Shown: positions 32,218 through 41,412 of the stretch, piece after piece
Layout of the letters: each line of letters starts with the position of its first letter
How positions within the stretch are numbered: the stretch's first letter is position 1
Assembly: GCF_004791025.1 (NCBI RefSeq)
Contig: NZ_SRUO01000002.1
Location: 1-64,000, forward strand
DNA: 64,000 nt
From: Mesorhizobium sp. M4B.F.Ca.ET.203.01.1.1
Lineage (GTDB): Bacteria; Pseudomonadota; Alphaproteobacteria; Rhizobiales; Rhizobiaceae
Direction of reading: 5' to 3'
Position numbers and translations under genes: made by a program
The notes under the pieces: model-generated
The model's input: only the letters and a program-made list of their open reading frames with translations
Told to the model about the DNA's origin: nothing
Database searches by the model: none

Positions 32218-32816
32218 GGCGAGGGTCCCTGATCCGGGTGGACGCCTACTGGTCCCTCGTCGAAAAGGATTATCGCCGGACCGCGATTCTCGGCCGGGCG
32301 AGTTTGTTTGTCGTCGTTGCGACTGGGTGCCGCCACCTTCGGGCTGTAGGAACCGATCGTCTGGACATATCCCGCAAGCTGCCAAATTTGCTCGATGGTC
32401 AGGCGGTCGCGAAACGCGGGCATACCGTGCGGGCGGCCGTCACGAATGGAAGCCACGATGGAAACCATCTCAGGCCCATAAAGCCACCAGCCATCGAGGA
32501 AGGACGGACCGACCCCGCCGCGACCGTCACCATGACAGGTACCGCAACCGAACCAGGCATAAAGCCGCTTGCCCTGGCTTAGATTGTAGGCGTCAGCCTC
32601 GTATGGCTTGCCAAGTGCGAAATAGCTCTCGGGCGGCGTGCCCCCGATGCCGTTGGACATGAGGCGGAACCAGTCGAGATCAGCTGCAACCGGCGGTTCG
32701 AAACGGAGCTCTCTTGGCTGCCGCAAATAGCCAAGCACCCCACCTGCGCTGGCGAGGGACAGGAGAACCGCAACCGCCAGGACCGACTTCGCAATGCTGA
32801 AAACCCTCTCTGTCAA
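32214..32816 (-). CDS. Membrane-anchored monoheme cytochrome c
   Basis: About 200 residues: membrane anchor SVLAVAVLLSLASAGGVLGY, then a cytochrome c domain with CGTCHGDGRGGVG and later GMPAFRDRLTIEQIWQLAGY carrying the distal methionine. Start is TTG 32816 (GAGGAA six bases upstream); the longer frame reaches into the molybdoenzyme gene. It lies between the molybdoenzyme and coxB and is a natural electron link between them. Confidence 0.82.
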   Translation of the reverse strand: MTERVFSIAKSVLAVAVLLSLASAGGVLGYLRQPRELRFEPPVAADLDWFRLMSNGIGGTPPESYFALGKPYEADAYNLSQGKRLYAWFGCGTCHGDGRGGVGPSFLDGWWLYGPEMVSIVASIRDGRPHGMPAFRDRLTIEQIWQLAGYVQTIGSYSPKVAAPSRNDDKQTRPAENRGPAIILFDEGPVGVHPDQGPSP

Positions 32817-32836
32817 GCGTTCCTCTGCCCTGGGGG

Positions 32837-35233
32837 TCAACCAACGGGAGTTAGGTGTGATCGGCTGAGACGGACTGGCAAAAGCTTGTAGGACGGCGTC
32901 TTCGACTTCGGGTCGTGATGCGCCAAGGGAAAGAGAGGGTTGGTTTCGGGATAATACGCCCCGCAACAGCCCTTCGGGATATTGTAGGGAACGATCTTCA
33001 GACCGGTGACCGTGCGGGCGACATTGTCATCGATCGCCGTGGTCACATCGACGATCTCCCCATCGGCGAAGCCTAGTCGGAGGATGTCTTCCCCGTTCAT
33101 GAATATAATTCGGCGCGTGCCTTCAACGCCGCGAAAGCGGTCACTGTAGCCGTAGATCGTGGTGTTGAACTGATCGTTGGATCGCAGCGTTGCAAGGTGC
33201 AGAACGTCGGCCCTGCCAGAGGTTGAGAATTCAGGAAAGAGTTTGGCTGGCGTGATGAAATTTGCCTTTCCGCTTTTGGTCACCCACTTGCGTTCGCGTG
33301 CCGGCAGCGGCCTGGCAAAGCCACCCGGTTTGAACATCCGCTCGTTGAAGTCCTTGAAGGTTTCCGGGTACGTCCGCTCGATGGCGTTTCGTATCTCGGC
33401 GTAGTTGCCGACCCAGGTGTCCCACGGAACCTTGGTTTCGCCGAGCGTGGCCTTGGCTATCCCGGCGATGATTGCAGGCTCCGATAGCAGCGCGGTACTG
33501 GCGGGCCTAGCTTTGCCGCGCGATCCGTGGAAATGGGCAATGGAACTTTCGATGGACACGGCCTGCGGTCCCGTCGCTTGCTGGTCGAGTTCGATGCGAC
33601 CGAGGCAGGGCAGGAGATATGCAATCTCGCCATGCAATACGTGGCTGCGGTTAAGCTTGGTCGCGATCTGCACGCTCAGACGCAGTTTGCGCCACCCCTC
33701 TTCCATGGCGGCGGTATCAGGCACCGCTTTCAAGAAGTTCCCGCCAAGGCCGATGAAGGCGCGGGACTGGCCGTTCATGATGGCTTCGCAGGTTTCGACT
33801 GTGGTTCGGCCCGTCCAGCGCGGCGGCTCGAACCCGTAAAGTTCGGAAAGCTTGTCCAGCGGCGCCAGCCCGGGCTTTTCGGTAATCCCGACGGTGCGTT
33901 GTCCCTGAACATTGGAATGGCCGCGTACGGCGCAGATATTGGCTCCAGGCTTGCCAATGTTCCCCCGCAGGAGTGCGAGATTGCAAACCATATGGACGTT
34001 CTGGACACCCATGAGGTGCTGCGTCAGCCCCATGCCGTATACCATCATGACGGCATCGGATTTCGCATAGGTGGCCGCTGCTTGCATCATCTGGTCGCGG
34101 CTGAGCCCGGATACACGCTCCAATTCGCTCCATTTGTGATCGCGGGCAGCTTGGGCAAATTCCTCGAATCCGGCAGTATGCTGCTTGATGAAATCATGAT
34201 CGAGCACGTGCTTTTTGTCGGCTGAAGCCATCGAGGCGGCGAAAGCGACCATCGCCGCATTGTTCGGGTCCTTCTGCTTGCCGTCCTCTCCCGCCACGCG
34301 CCTGTCTCCAGATGCCTTCAGGGCGTCGTCGGCTTCGATGAGCGCCTTGCAGACGCCGAACAACGCCGCGATGTCGCCGCCATTGTTGACCTGATAATAT
34401 TCCGAGGAAATCTGCGTCTCTTTCCCGGTCAGCATCTGGGCTGGCGACTGCGGGTTGACGAAGCGTTCCAAGCCGCGTTCGCGCAGCAGATTGAAGGTGA
34501 TGATCTTCACGCCACGATTGACGGCATCCTGAAGGTCGTGGAGCAGGCGAGGTGACGACGTACCCACGTTTTGCGCGATATAGAAAATACAGTCGGTGTT
34601 TTCAAAGTCCGACAAAATAGCCGTGCCGACAGAGGCGCCGATGCTTTCTGGAAGCGCCACCGAGGAGCTCTCGTGGCACATGTTGGAGCTGTCAGGCAGG
34701 TTGTTGCTGCCGTACATGCGCGCGAACAACTGGTACATGTAGCTCGCTTCGAGCGACGCTCGGCCGGAGGTGTAGAGGTCGACCTGATGCGGATCGAGCG
34801 CGCGAAGCTCCCTGCCGATCTCCTCGAACGCCTCTGACCACGCCACCGGGACATATTTGTCACTGGCCGCGTCCCAGCGCAGCGGCTGGGTCAGCCGGCC
34901 CTGTTCCTCCAGATCATGATCTGGCCAAAGCTCCAGTTCGCTCAGCGGCTTTCCGGCGAAGAATTCGGGGTCGGCCCTGCGGGAGGTGATTTCCCACGCG
35001 GTCGCCTTCGCGCCGTTTTCGCAGAATTCGAGTGGATGCGGTTGTGAAGGTTTTGCCCAGGCGCAACTGACACACATGTAGCCTTCCGGCCGGTTCTGGG
35101 TCGAAAGCAATCTTGGTCCTTTCAAGGGGACGCGTTCTCTCAAAATGATCGCAGCCACGGATTTGGCTGAACCCCAGCCGCCGGCCGGCCCGCTGTAGGG
35201 CTTGGAAATGGCCGAGCTAGTCTTCAATGTCAT
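32837..35233 (-). CDS. FdhF/YdeP family molybdopterin oxidoreductase
   Basis: About 798 residues of the formate dehydrogenase-like FdhF/YdeP family, an MGD enzyme. The N-terminal cysteines are C54, C57 and C71 (MCVSCAWAKP then EFCENGAKATAW), an incomplete 4Fe-4S-like pattern. Pterin-binding parts include SNMCHESSSVALPESIGASV, GMGLTQHLMGVQNVHMVCNL and RGNIGKPGANICAVRGHSNV. The C-terminal MoCo half is present (TLRSNDQFNTTIYGYSDRFR). The start is set at ATG 35233 (MTLKTSS); the frame is open to 35332. No signal is seen, so it is cytoplasmic. The substrate is not proven; formate is the default guess for the family. Confidence 0.86.
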   Translation of the reverse strand: MTLKTSSAISKPYSGPAGGWGSAKSVAAIILRERVPLKGPRLLSTQNRPEGYMCVSCAWAKPSQPHPLEFCENGAKATAWEITSRRADPEFFAGKPLSELELWPDHDLEEQGRLTQPLRWDAASDKYVPVAWSEAFEEIGRELRALDPHQVDLYTSGRASLEASYMYQLFARMYGSNNLPDSSNMCHESSSVALPESIGASVGTAILSDFENTDCIFYIAQNVGTSSPRLLHDLQDAVNRGVKIITFNLLRERGLERFVNPQSPAQMLTGKETQISSEYYQVNNGGDIAALFGVCKALIEADDALKASGDRRVAGEDGKQKDPNNAAMVAFAASMASADKKHVLDHDFIKQHTAGFEEFAQAARDHKWSELERVSGLSRDQMMQAAATYAKSDAVMMVYGMGLTQHLMGVQNVHMVCNLALLRGNIGKPGANICAVRGHSNVQGQRTVGITEKPGLAPLDKLSELYGFEPPRWTGRTTVETCEAIMNGQSRAFIGLGGNFLKAVPDTAAMEEGWRKLRLSVQIATKLNRSHVLHGEIAYLLPCLGRIELDQQATGPQAVSIESSIAHFHGSRGKARPASTALLSEPAIIAGIAKATLGETKVPWDTWVGNYAEIRNAIERTYPETFKDFNERMFKPGGFARPLPARERKWVTKSGKANFITPAKLFPEFSTSGRADVLHLATLRSNDQFNTTIYGYSDRFRGVEGTRRIIFMNGEDILRLGFADGEIVDVTTAIDDNVARTVTGLKIVPYNIPKGCCGAYYPETNPLFPLAHHDPKSKTPSYKLLPVRLSRSHLTPVG

Positions 35234-35499
35234 TTTTAACCCCATCTGCCTGAGGCAGGCCAGGCTTCTCCTCAAGTGGAGCATGTAATCGTCTTGCTCC
35301 AAGGCGCGCGAACGGCCACGCTCCCACCTCATGGTGATTGATGTCCTGCGCCGACTTGCGTCGAGTTCCCCGGCGCCCCTGGCCTGGTATAGCGTTCAGG
35401 AGGAAGCTCGCGTGCAGCGGGGCGTACGCCTCTGGGTTTTTCATAACCCGCCTTCTCAGGTCTCCGAACCTATGTTCCAAGCGTCCCAGATAACGCAAG

Positions 35500-35596
35500 C
35501 GCGCCGCACACGTTCCCGCGAGCCAGGTAGGCGGCGGGACGAGAGATCAACGTGCCGATCGAGGTGAGCACGCTCATAGATTGGGTGATTTGCCAT
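35500..35596 (-). pseudogene. Broken third copy of an iron-permease-like gene (5' end)
   Basis: From ATG 35596 the reading MANHPI is followed by a one-base insertion; the next frame continues MSVLTSIGTLISRPAAYLAR, the same N-terminus as the gene at 13668-13994. The rest of the gene is absent. The upstream DNA (35597-35640) is nearly the same as that of the intact gene, so it is a partial duplication that later decayed. Confidence 0.7.
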
Positions 35597-35603
35597 CACC
35601 AAG

Positions 35604-35628
35604 AACCTTCGACTGCGACGCTGGTTCC
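35604..35628 (-). promoter_or_regulatory. Sigma-EcfG-type promoter of the broken copy
   Basis: Minus-strand GGAAC (35624-35628), 17 bases, GTT (35604-35606), copied together with the gene fragment. Confidence 0.6.
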
Positions 35629-35826
35629 CCGAGGAGATTTCGTGGACATCGGTCGCATTGGCTAGTCGGCTAGGCGCAGGACGGCTAGTGCCGTCGACGC
35701 AGGGGCAAGCGGCGGCTTCCGACGAGACCGGCTGCCCCCGCGGATCCCAAAGCCTCTTGCGCTCCATTCAACGAAAAACTCGACGTGCTCGAGATGCGAG
35801 ACCTTTCCGCAGGTCTGGAGTTTTCA

Positions 35827-35851
35827 GGAACCTAGAGTGCACCCCGGCATT
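35827..35851 (+). promoter_or_regulatory. Stress-type promoter candidate of katE
   Basis: GGAAC (35827-35831), 17 bases, ATT (35849-35851), 42 bases before the katE start. Confidence 0.4.
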
Positions 35852-35892
35852 GAGAGAGTTCAACCTGCTCCTCGATCCTTGGGAAAATCACA

Positions 35893-38004
35893 ATGGTAAA
35901 GACGGCAAAACGGCCCTCAGGCAAGTCCGCGATAATCCATGACCAAAAGCTTGTGCGGGGCAATGGGGGAGAGCTTCACCAGATCGCAGGGGATGACAAC
36001 GCAGTGCTCACCACTGCGCAGGGCGGCTTGGTCTCGGATGACCAGAACTCGCTGAGGATCGGCGAGCGGGGGCCGACGGTCCTGGAAGATTTCCACTTCC
36101 GCGAGAAGATTTTCCACTTCGACCACGAGCGGATTCCCGAGCGTGTCGTGCATGCTCGTGGCTACGGCGCGCACGGCTATTTCGAAACCTATGACTCGCT
36201 CGCCAAATACACCCGCGCCGACATCTTTCAGCGCGCCGGCGAGAAGACGCCGGCCTTCGTCCGGTTCTCCACCGTTGCCGGATCCAAGGGCTCGTTCGAT
36301 CTGGCGCGCGACGTCCGGGGCTTCGCGGTCAAGCTCTACACCAAAGAAGGGAACTGGGACATCGTCGGCAATAACATCCCGGTCTTCTTCATCCAGGACG
36401 CCATCAAGTTTCCGGACATGGTGCATGCCGTCAAGGAGGAGCCGGACCGGGCCTTTCCCCAAGCCCAGTCCGCGCATGACAATTTCTGGGATTTTATTTC
36501 GCTGACGCCCGAATCCATGCACATGATCATGTGGGTGATGTCGGATCGCGCTATCCCGCGCTCCTTCCGATTCATGGAAGGGTTCGGGGTGCACACCTTT
36601 CGCTTCCTGAACGCGAAGGATGAGTCGACCTTCGTCAAGTTTCACTGGAAGCCGAAGCTTGGCTTGCAGTCGGTGGTCTGGAACGAGGCCGTGAAGATCA
36701 ACGGCGCCGATCCGGATTTCCATCGCCGCGATCTGTGGCAGGCAATCCAGTCGGGCAATTTCCCTGAGTGGGAGCTGCGGGTTCAGCTCTTCGACCAGGC
36801 CTTCGCCGACAGTTTCGCTTTTGACGTCCTGGATCCGACGAAGATCATTCCGGAGGAAGAGCTCGAGCCAATTCCTGTCGGTCGCCTCGTTCTCGACCGC
36901 ATGCCGGACAATTTCTTTGCCGAGACCGAGCAGGTAGCATTCATGACGCAAAACGTTCCACCTGGCGTCGACTTCTCGAACGACCCGCTGCTTCAGGGGC
37001 GGAACTTCTCGTATCTGGACACGCAGCTGAAACGCCTTGGCAGTGCGAACTTCACCCATATTCCGATCAATGCGCCCAAATGTCCTTTCCACCACTTCCA
37101 GCAAGATGGGCATATGGCAATGCGCAACCCTGTTGGCCGGGCGAACTACCAGCCGAACTCTTTCGGAGAAGGACCCAGGGAGTCACCACAGCGCGGATTT
37201 CGGTCTTTTGCGGACGCGGAGGAAGGCCAGAAAGTCCGCCTGCGGGCGGAAAGTTTCGCCGATCACTACAGCCAGGCGCGGCAATTCTTCAACAGCCAGA
37301 CGCCACCCGAACAACGTCACATCGCAATGGCTTTGACCTTCGAACTGAGCAAGGTGGAGACCCCAGTCATCCGCGAGCGGATGGTCTCGCATCTCCTCAA
37401 TATCGACGAAGGATTGGGCGTGACCGTCGCTGGCAAGCTCGGCATACAAGAAATGCCCAAGCCGGCGGATGCCGCTGTCGTGCCAAGGGACGATCTCGAA
37501 CCCTCACCGGCGCTCAGCATAATCGAGAATGGGCCAGCCAGTTTCGCGGGACGCAAGGTCGGCGTGCTGGTGAGTTCCGGCACCGATGCCGCGTTGCTGA
37601 AGAAGCTGCAATCGGCGATTGAGAAGGAAGGTGCGACGATAGAGGTGGTTGCCCCGAAAGTCGGCGGTGTCGAAGCCGGGGATGGAAGCTGGATCGAAGC
37701 CAGGCATATGATCGACGGAGGACCCTCCGTCCTGTTCGATGCCATAGCTGTCCTGTTGTCGGAAGAGGGAGCAGATCGGCTAGCCAGAGAGTCAGCAGCG
37801 CGGGACTTCGTGGCGGACGCCTTTGCTCATCTCAAGTTCATCGCCTTTGTCCAGTCTTCCTCCCCGCTTTTTGTCAAAGCCGGGGTTGCAACCGACGCAG
37901 ACGAAGGGCTGATATCGCTCGACGGAGTGAGCGGGATAAACACGTTCGTGCAATCCTGCCGGAGACTGCGTCTCTGGGGGAGGGAACCGGCCGTCAAGCT
38001 CTAG
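35893..38004 (+). CDS. katE: Large-subunit catalase HPII type
   Basis: A 703-residue heme catalase of the large-subunit class that destroys hydrogen peroxide. Distal histidine H87 is in [11 protein letters not shown], distal asparagine N160 in VGNNIPVFF, and proximal heme tyrosine Y374 in [14 protein letters not shown]. The last 160 residues ([38 protein letters not shown]) are the DJ-1/PfpI-like C-terminal domain typical of HPII. Slightly shorter than E. coli HPII (753). A GGAAC-N17-ATT element upstream suggests general-stress control. No export signal. Confidence 0.96.
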   Translation: MVKTAKRPSGKSAIIHDQKLVRGNGGELHQIAGDDNAVLTTAQGGLVSDDQNSLRIGERGPTVLEDFHFREKIFHFDHERIPERVVHARGYGAHGYFETYDSLAKYTRADIFQRAGEKTPAFVRFSTVAGSKGSFDLARDVRGFAVKLYTKEGNWDIVGNNIPVFFIQDAIKFPDMVHAVKEEPDRAFPQAQSAHDNFWDFISLTPESMHMIMWVMSDRAIPRSFRFMEGFGVHTFRFLNAKDESTFVKFHWKPKLGLQSVVWNEAVKINGADPDFHRRDLWQAIQSGNFPEWELRVQLFDQAFADSFAFDVLDPTKIIPEEELEPIPVGRLVLDRMPDNFFAETEQVAFMTQNVPPGVDFSNDPLLQGRNFSYLDTQLKRLGSANFTHIPINAPKCPFHHFQQDGHMAMRNPVGRANYQPNSFGEGPRESPQRGFRSFADAEEGQKVRLRAESFADHYSQARQFFNSQTPPEQRHIAMALTFELSKVETPVIRERMVSHLLNIDEGLGVTVAGKLGIQEMPKPADAAVVPRDDLEPSPALSIIENGPASFAGRKVGVLVSSGTDAALLKKLQSAIEKEGATIEVVAPKVGGVEAGDGSWIEARHMIDGGPSVLFDAIAVLLSEEGADRLARESAARDFVADAFAHLKFIAFVQSSSPLFVKAGVATDADEGLISLDGVSGINTFVQSCRRLRLWGREPAVKL

Positions 38005-38196
38005 AAGAGGGTGGGGACGACTGTTGTCTCGGTGAGACTTTCCCTGCATCTCAGCTCAGAAACAGTTCCCTCGGCATCCACTTGGGCACCATCGAAGCGG
38101 CACGGTAAGCGCCTTGGCACAGGGCGCTAGCGACCCCGCGCGCGGCTCGGCGGATGAGTCGCAGGAATCGATCTCGCTAATTTAGTGAAAACGGAT

Positions 38197-38221
38197 GGAA
38201 CCTGATGGTCGCCGGTAAGTT
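38197..38221 (+). promoter_or_regulatory. Sigma-EcfG-type promoter of the YqjD/YqjE-like operon
   Basis: GGAAC (38197-38201), exactly 17 bases, GTT (38219-38221), 27 bases before the ATG of the 24-residue peptide. Confidence 0.75.
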
Positions 38222-38248
38222 CGATATCCAATCGAGGAGATTGCCGCC

Positions 38249-38323
38249 ATGAACAGCGTCATTTACCTGATAGGCTTTGTCGTCGTCGTGCTTGCGATCC
38301 TCTCCTTCCTCGGAATCCATTAG
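38249..38323 (+). CDS. 24-residue membrane peptide
   Basis: MNSVIYLIGFVVVVLAILSF then LGIH; one membrane helix. CGAGGAGA eight bases before the ATG is a strong ribosome site, and the next gene's ribosome site (TAGGAGATCCC) starts on its stop codon. Peer of the 25-residue gene at 19276-19353. It may be a regulatory microprotein of the membrane stress response. Confidence 0.65.
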   Translation: MNSVIYLIGFVVVVLAILSFLGIH

Positions 38324-38331
38324 GAGATCCC

Positions 38332-38913
38332 ATGCAGCGCGAAGACGATCACGGCCGTAAGCCGGCCGATTTCGAAACAGCCAAAAGCGAACTGTCCGAA
38401 ACCTTCCAGCAGGCAACGCAGACCGCGACAGAAGCGCTGCATAGTGCTCGCGATGAACTCACCAGAAAGGCGAGCGACTATGCCTCGGAAGCAAAGCAGG
38501 CGTTGTTCAACAAGGCCGAGGGAACACAACACGATGTCAGCGCCAACCTGAGGGTCTTTGGCGGAGCGCTGCGAGCGGCAAGCGAACACCTTGCCAACAA
38601 CGATCAACGAACCGCATCGAAGTTCGTCCTCGATGCCGCGGGCGGCCTCGAACGGCTTTCAACTTCATTACGGGACAAGCCATTCGAAGAGGTTCTTGGC
38701 GAGATCCAATCGTTCGGCCGCGAAAATTCCGGGGCGCTGATCGCCGGTTCAGTGTTGGCAGGCTTGGCGCTGGGGAGGTTCATCAAGAGCTCATCACGCC
38801 CTGTCGAGAGTTTTGGATCGCGGCCGTCGGGAACAACTGAACCGACGCAGCCCCGCTCCAGCCCGGCTGGCGACAACTGGGCCGCAAGCACGGAGGAGAG
38901 CCATGATCGGTAA
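38332..38913 (+). CDS. YqjD-like helical protein with C-terminal membrane helix
   Basis: A 193-residue protein with an amphipathic N-terminal coiled-coil region (FETAKSELSETFQQATQTAT, EALHSARDELTRKASDYASE) typical of ElaB/YqjD-type ribosome- or membrane-associated stress proteins. The sole membrane segment is ENSGALIAGSVLAGLALGRF, near residue 140. The tail is disordered. First main gene of the operon; the next start overlaps its end (ATG 38903 lies before the stop at 38913). Confidence 0.75.
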   Translation: MQREDDHGRKPADFETAKSELSETFQQATQTATEALHSARDELTRKASDYASEAKQALFNKAEGTQHDVSANLRVFGGALRAASEHLANNDQRTASKFVLDAAGGLERLSTSLRDKPFEEVLGEIQSFGRENSGALIAGSVLAGLALGRFIKSSSRPVESFGSRPSGTTEPTQPRSSPAGDNWAASTEESHDR

Positions 38914-39298
38914 TCAGGACAATCGCGGTCTCACCACCCTCATCGGCGATCTGGCACAGCAGGTCACGACGCTGCTTCAAACCGAAAGCAGGCTATTGCG
39001 GGCTGAGATGTCGGAAAGCCTGAGCAAGGTCGGCGCGGGTGCGGTCGAGTTTTTGGGCGGCGCGATTTGCATTCTCGCCGCCTTGATCGTGCTCTTGCAA
39101 GCTCTCGTGATCGCATTGGCGAATGCCGGTCTGGGACCGGGGTGGTCCTCGCTTCTCGTCGGGATCGCTGTCGCAATTCTGGGCATCTTTCTGTTGCGCA
39201 GCGGCACAGCAAGCATGGCCCCTTCTGAGCTGACGCCGGATCGGACACAAGACCAACTCAAGCGTGACGCACGCGTGATCAAGGAACAAATAAAATGA
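38903..39298 (+). CDS. Phage holin-like / YqjE family membrane protein
   Basis: A 131-residue protein of the phage-holin-3_6 (YqjE-like) family: LTTLIGDLAQQVTTLLQTES, LLRAEMSESLSKVGAGAVEF, then two membrane helices (GGAICILAALIVLLQALVIA and SLLVGIAVAILGIFLLRSG). Ribosome site GGAGGAGAGCC. ATG 38903. Sandwiched by YqjD-like and DUF3618 proteins, as in other proteobacteria. Confidence 0.85.
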   Translation: MIGNQDNRGLTTLIGDLAQQVTTLLQTESRLLRAEMSESLSKVGAGAVEFLGGAICILAALIVLLQALVIALANAGLGPGWSSLLVGIAVAILGIFLLRSGTASMAPSELTPDRTQDQLKRDARVIKEQIK

Positions 39299-40179
39299 GC
39301 GAGAAATCCGCAGCCGAGCTGGAACGAGATGCCGATATCGCCCGGGCGAAAGTCGTGGACACCGCTGATTCCATCCGCAGCAGGATGACTCCCGGTCAAT
39401 TGATCGATGAATTTGCCGGAATGTTTGCCGGCGGGGAGGGAGCCGTCATGCTTGGCAATCTCAAGGCGCAGGTCAGGGACAACCCGCTGCCGCTAACGTT
39501 GGTTGGAGCCGGCCTGGCCTGGCTAATGCTTGGCAACGGGGCGTCAGCGACCACTTCAGCGGCTGGCAACCATACAGGCATGAGGCCAAGCGACTCCCTG
39601 TCCGACCGACCCGTCGATGAGCTCAATGAGGACAGCGAAGGTTCCGGAATTGCGGCGATGCTCTCCGATACTGCGGACTCAGTTGCATCAGCCGCAAGCG
39701 ATGCGATCACAACTGCAGCCAACGCCGCAACGGGCGCAATGGAGGGGATCACGGGTTCGGCCGGGCAGCTTGGATCAGGCGCTAGTGAGATGAAGGCCCG
39801 GGCACGTCAATCGGCACAGGATATATTGGAACGAGAACCGCTGGCAGTCGCAGCAGTTGGCCTTGTCCTTGGCACTGCCCTGGGCACGATGCTGCCCCGC
39901 ACGACCACGGAGGATGAACAGCTTGGCGGCTACAGCGACAAACTTCGCGACACCGCAGAGAAGGCTTTCGAAACAGGCCTTGAGCAGGTAAAGCAAGTCG
40001 CCGCCGAAGCCTACGATACTGTCAAGGAAGAGGCGGACCGGCAAGGCTCTGGTGGAGATGCCGGCACGCTAGCAGGCCAGGTCGGCAAAGTCGTGAAATC
40101 GACGGTAGAAAAAACCGAGGAAGCCATACGCGATCGGTTGCCCGAGTCATCGGAGGGATCTTCCCAAGGTGGGTCATAG
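39295..40179 (+). CDS. DUF3618 domain protein
   Basis: A 294-residue protein starting MSEKSAAELERDADIARAKV, the DUF3618 signature (ERDADIARAKVVDTADSIRS RMTPGQLIDE). After it come a short hydrophobic helix (PLPLTLVGAGLAWLMLGNGA) and long alanine-rich amphipathic stretches (SDTADSVASAASDAITTAAN, ERAFETGLEQVKQVAAEAYD-like repeats). A second membrane segment is at PLAVAAVGLVLGTALGTMLP. The start overlaps the holin-like stop (ATGA). Completes the envelope-stress operon. Confidence 0.83.
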   Translation: MSEKSAAELERDADIARAKVVDTADSIRSRMTPGQLIDEFAGMFAGGEGAVMLGNLKAQVRDNPLPLTLVGAGLAWLMLGNGASATTSAAGNHTGMRPSDSLSDRPVDELNEDSEGSGIAAMLSDTADSVASAASDAITTAANAATGAMEGITGSAGQLGSGASEMKARARQSAQDILEREPLAVAAVGLVLGTALGTMLPRTTTEDEQLGGYSDKLRDTAEKAFETGLEQVKQVAAEAYDTVKEEADRQGSGGDAGTLAGQVGKVVKSTVEKTEEAIRDRLPESSEGSSQGGS

Positions 40180-40539
40180 CGTCCCCGCAACCTGATCTAA
40201 CGCTGTCCGTCACTATGGCGAAGAGAATCTGACTCTGCAAAGCAGCCTCGTCCAGCCCAGCCGTGAGGTAGAACCGCCACAAGATACTCTCCGACCATTG
40301 TAAGGCCGGCTACGGCATATAGCTGGCCCGCCAAAAGGTTGCCCTTGCCACACGTGAGAACAGCCTCCGCCTAGTCCCCCCTTGCGCGTTTGCTCAACTG
40401 CCGAGTTATACCTACACGACCGTCGAGCCAGCCGCGCAGGTCCTGGGGACTGTCTCAGTTTGAATTTCAGAAAATTGACGTGGTGTTTGAAGCCCTAGGC
40501 GAAACCGCCTATGCTTAGCGGAAAGCACGAGGATGTGTG
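40180..40539. other. Intergenic stretch without a recognisable gene
   Basis: No domain, ribosome site or repeat is seen. The 360 bases carry no GGAAC element. Confidence 0.45.
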
Positions 40540-40737
40540 ATGTCGGAACGCGCACGCCAACTGTTCGACAAATACGTTGCCAGCAGTCTGAACCACCCAG
40601 ACCTGAAGGGATTGAGCATGGGAACCCATTTGTTCAACCTGAACATGGCAGCGAGTGAGGCGCGCATCCCTGCATCAGAGATGATCGAGGAACTTGGTCC
40701 GCTGGCCCAAGCCCTCATTGCTGCTAAGATAGCCTGA
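40540..40737 (+). CDS. DUF768-like small protein
   Basis: A 65-residue soluble protein: SERARQLFDKYVASSLNHPD then LKGLSMGTHLFNLNMAASEA and RIPASEMIEELGPLAQALIA. The helical layout is that of DUF768, a family nearly limited to Mesorhizobium (SxRAxxFxxxW... ExxGxV). The tryptophan of the typical pattern is replaced here by tyrosine, so the assignment is tentative. GAGGATGTGTG precedes the ATG. Confidence 0.6.
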   Translation: MSERARQLFDKYVASSLNHPDLKGLSMGTHLFNLNMAASEARIPASEMIEELGPLAQALIAAKIA

Positions 40738-40904
40738 ATGCCAACCGGACCTAAAGGCCGGAAGCGACCAGCCGACGTGATCGGCAACGCAGTCCGCGTA
40801 TGCGCATTGCCACTGGGGAGGAGACCGACGACACGCCGGATGACGGCAAGGGCGCCGCCGCCAAACCTTGCTTTCGGAAAGCGGCGCGGGCCGTATCCGA
40901 CATA

Positions 40905-41009
40905 TCAGATCGCCGCCAGCACGCCGGCGCACGATGTGCCCACGAAGATAATATCGACGAAACCCGCCACAGCCCATAGGCCCACACGGGGCGCGCCGAA
41001 ATGCGCCAT
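40905..41009 (-). CDS. Possible 34-residue membrane peptide
   Basis: ATG 41009 with GAGGAG four bases upstream; reads MAHFGAPRVGLWAVAGFVDI then IFVGTSCAGVLAAI, a mostly hydrophobic chain. The ribosome site is the best evidence. No promoter of the stress type is seen, so it could be chance. Confidence 0.3.
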   Translation of the reverse strand: MAHFGAPRVGLWAVAGFVDIIFVGTSCAGVLAAI

Positions 41010-41412
41010 GGCTCCTCAGCAAAGCCGCCTTTTGACCATCAATTGCTTCAGCCCGGCGTCCGATGGTTGTAGTCGTGCGGCTTGGGCATGGACCCTGAAC
41101 AGGAACGGGGTGGCGACCATCGCCCAGCCGCGCGGGCGGGTCATGGCATGGATGTTCTCCACCGCCGCCCCCGGCCCGCCTCGAGAAAGGCAACGCCTCG
41201 ATCCGGCGGATGCGTCAGCCAGTTGCGGCTCTCGTAGCCGATCAGCCGCTTCACCCCTTGCTTGCTTCGGATTTTCAGGGTGCCGGCAGGTTTGTCGTTC
41301 AATCCTCCGCAGGTCCCGCCGCCAGACTCCTTCTACATCGAGAACCGTACAAAGAATGACGCTACGAGGAGGCCAGCGCCAAACGCCGGCCTCCCCAGTC
41401 AAATGTCTGGGC

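Noticed and set aside
35917..37113. Minus-strand frame of 398 residues
   Set aside because: Antisense to katE; no family, explained by codon bias in GC-rich DNA.
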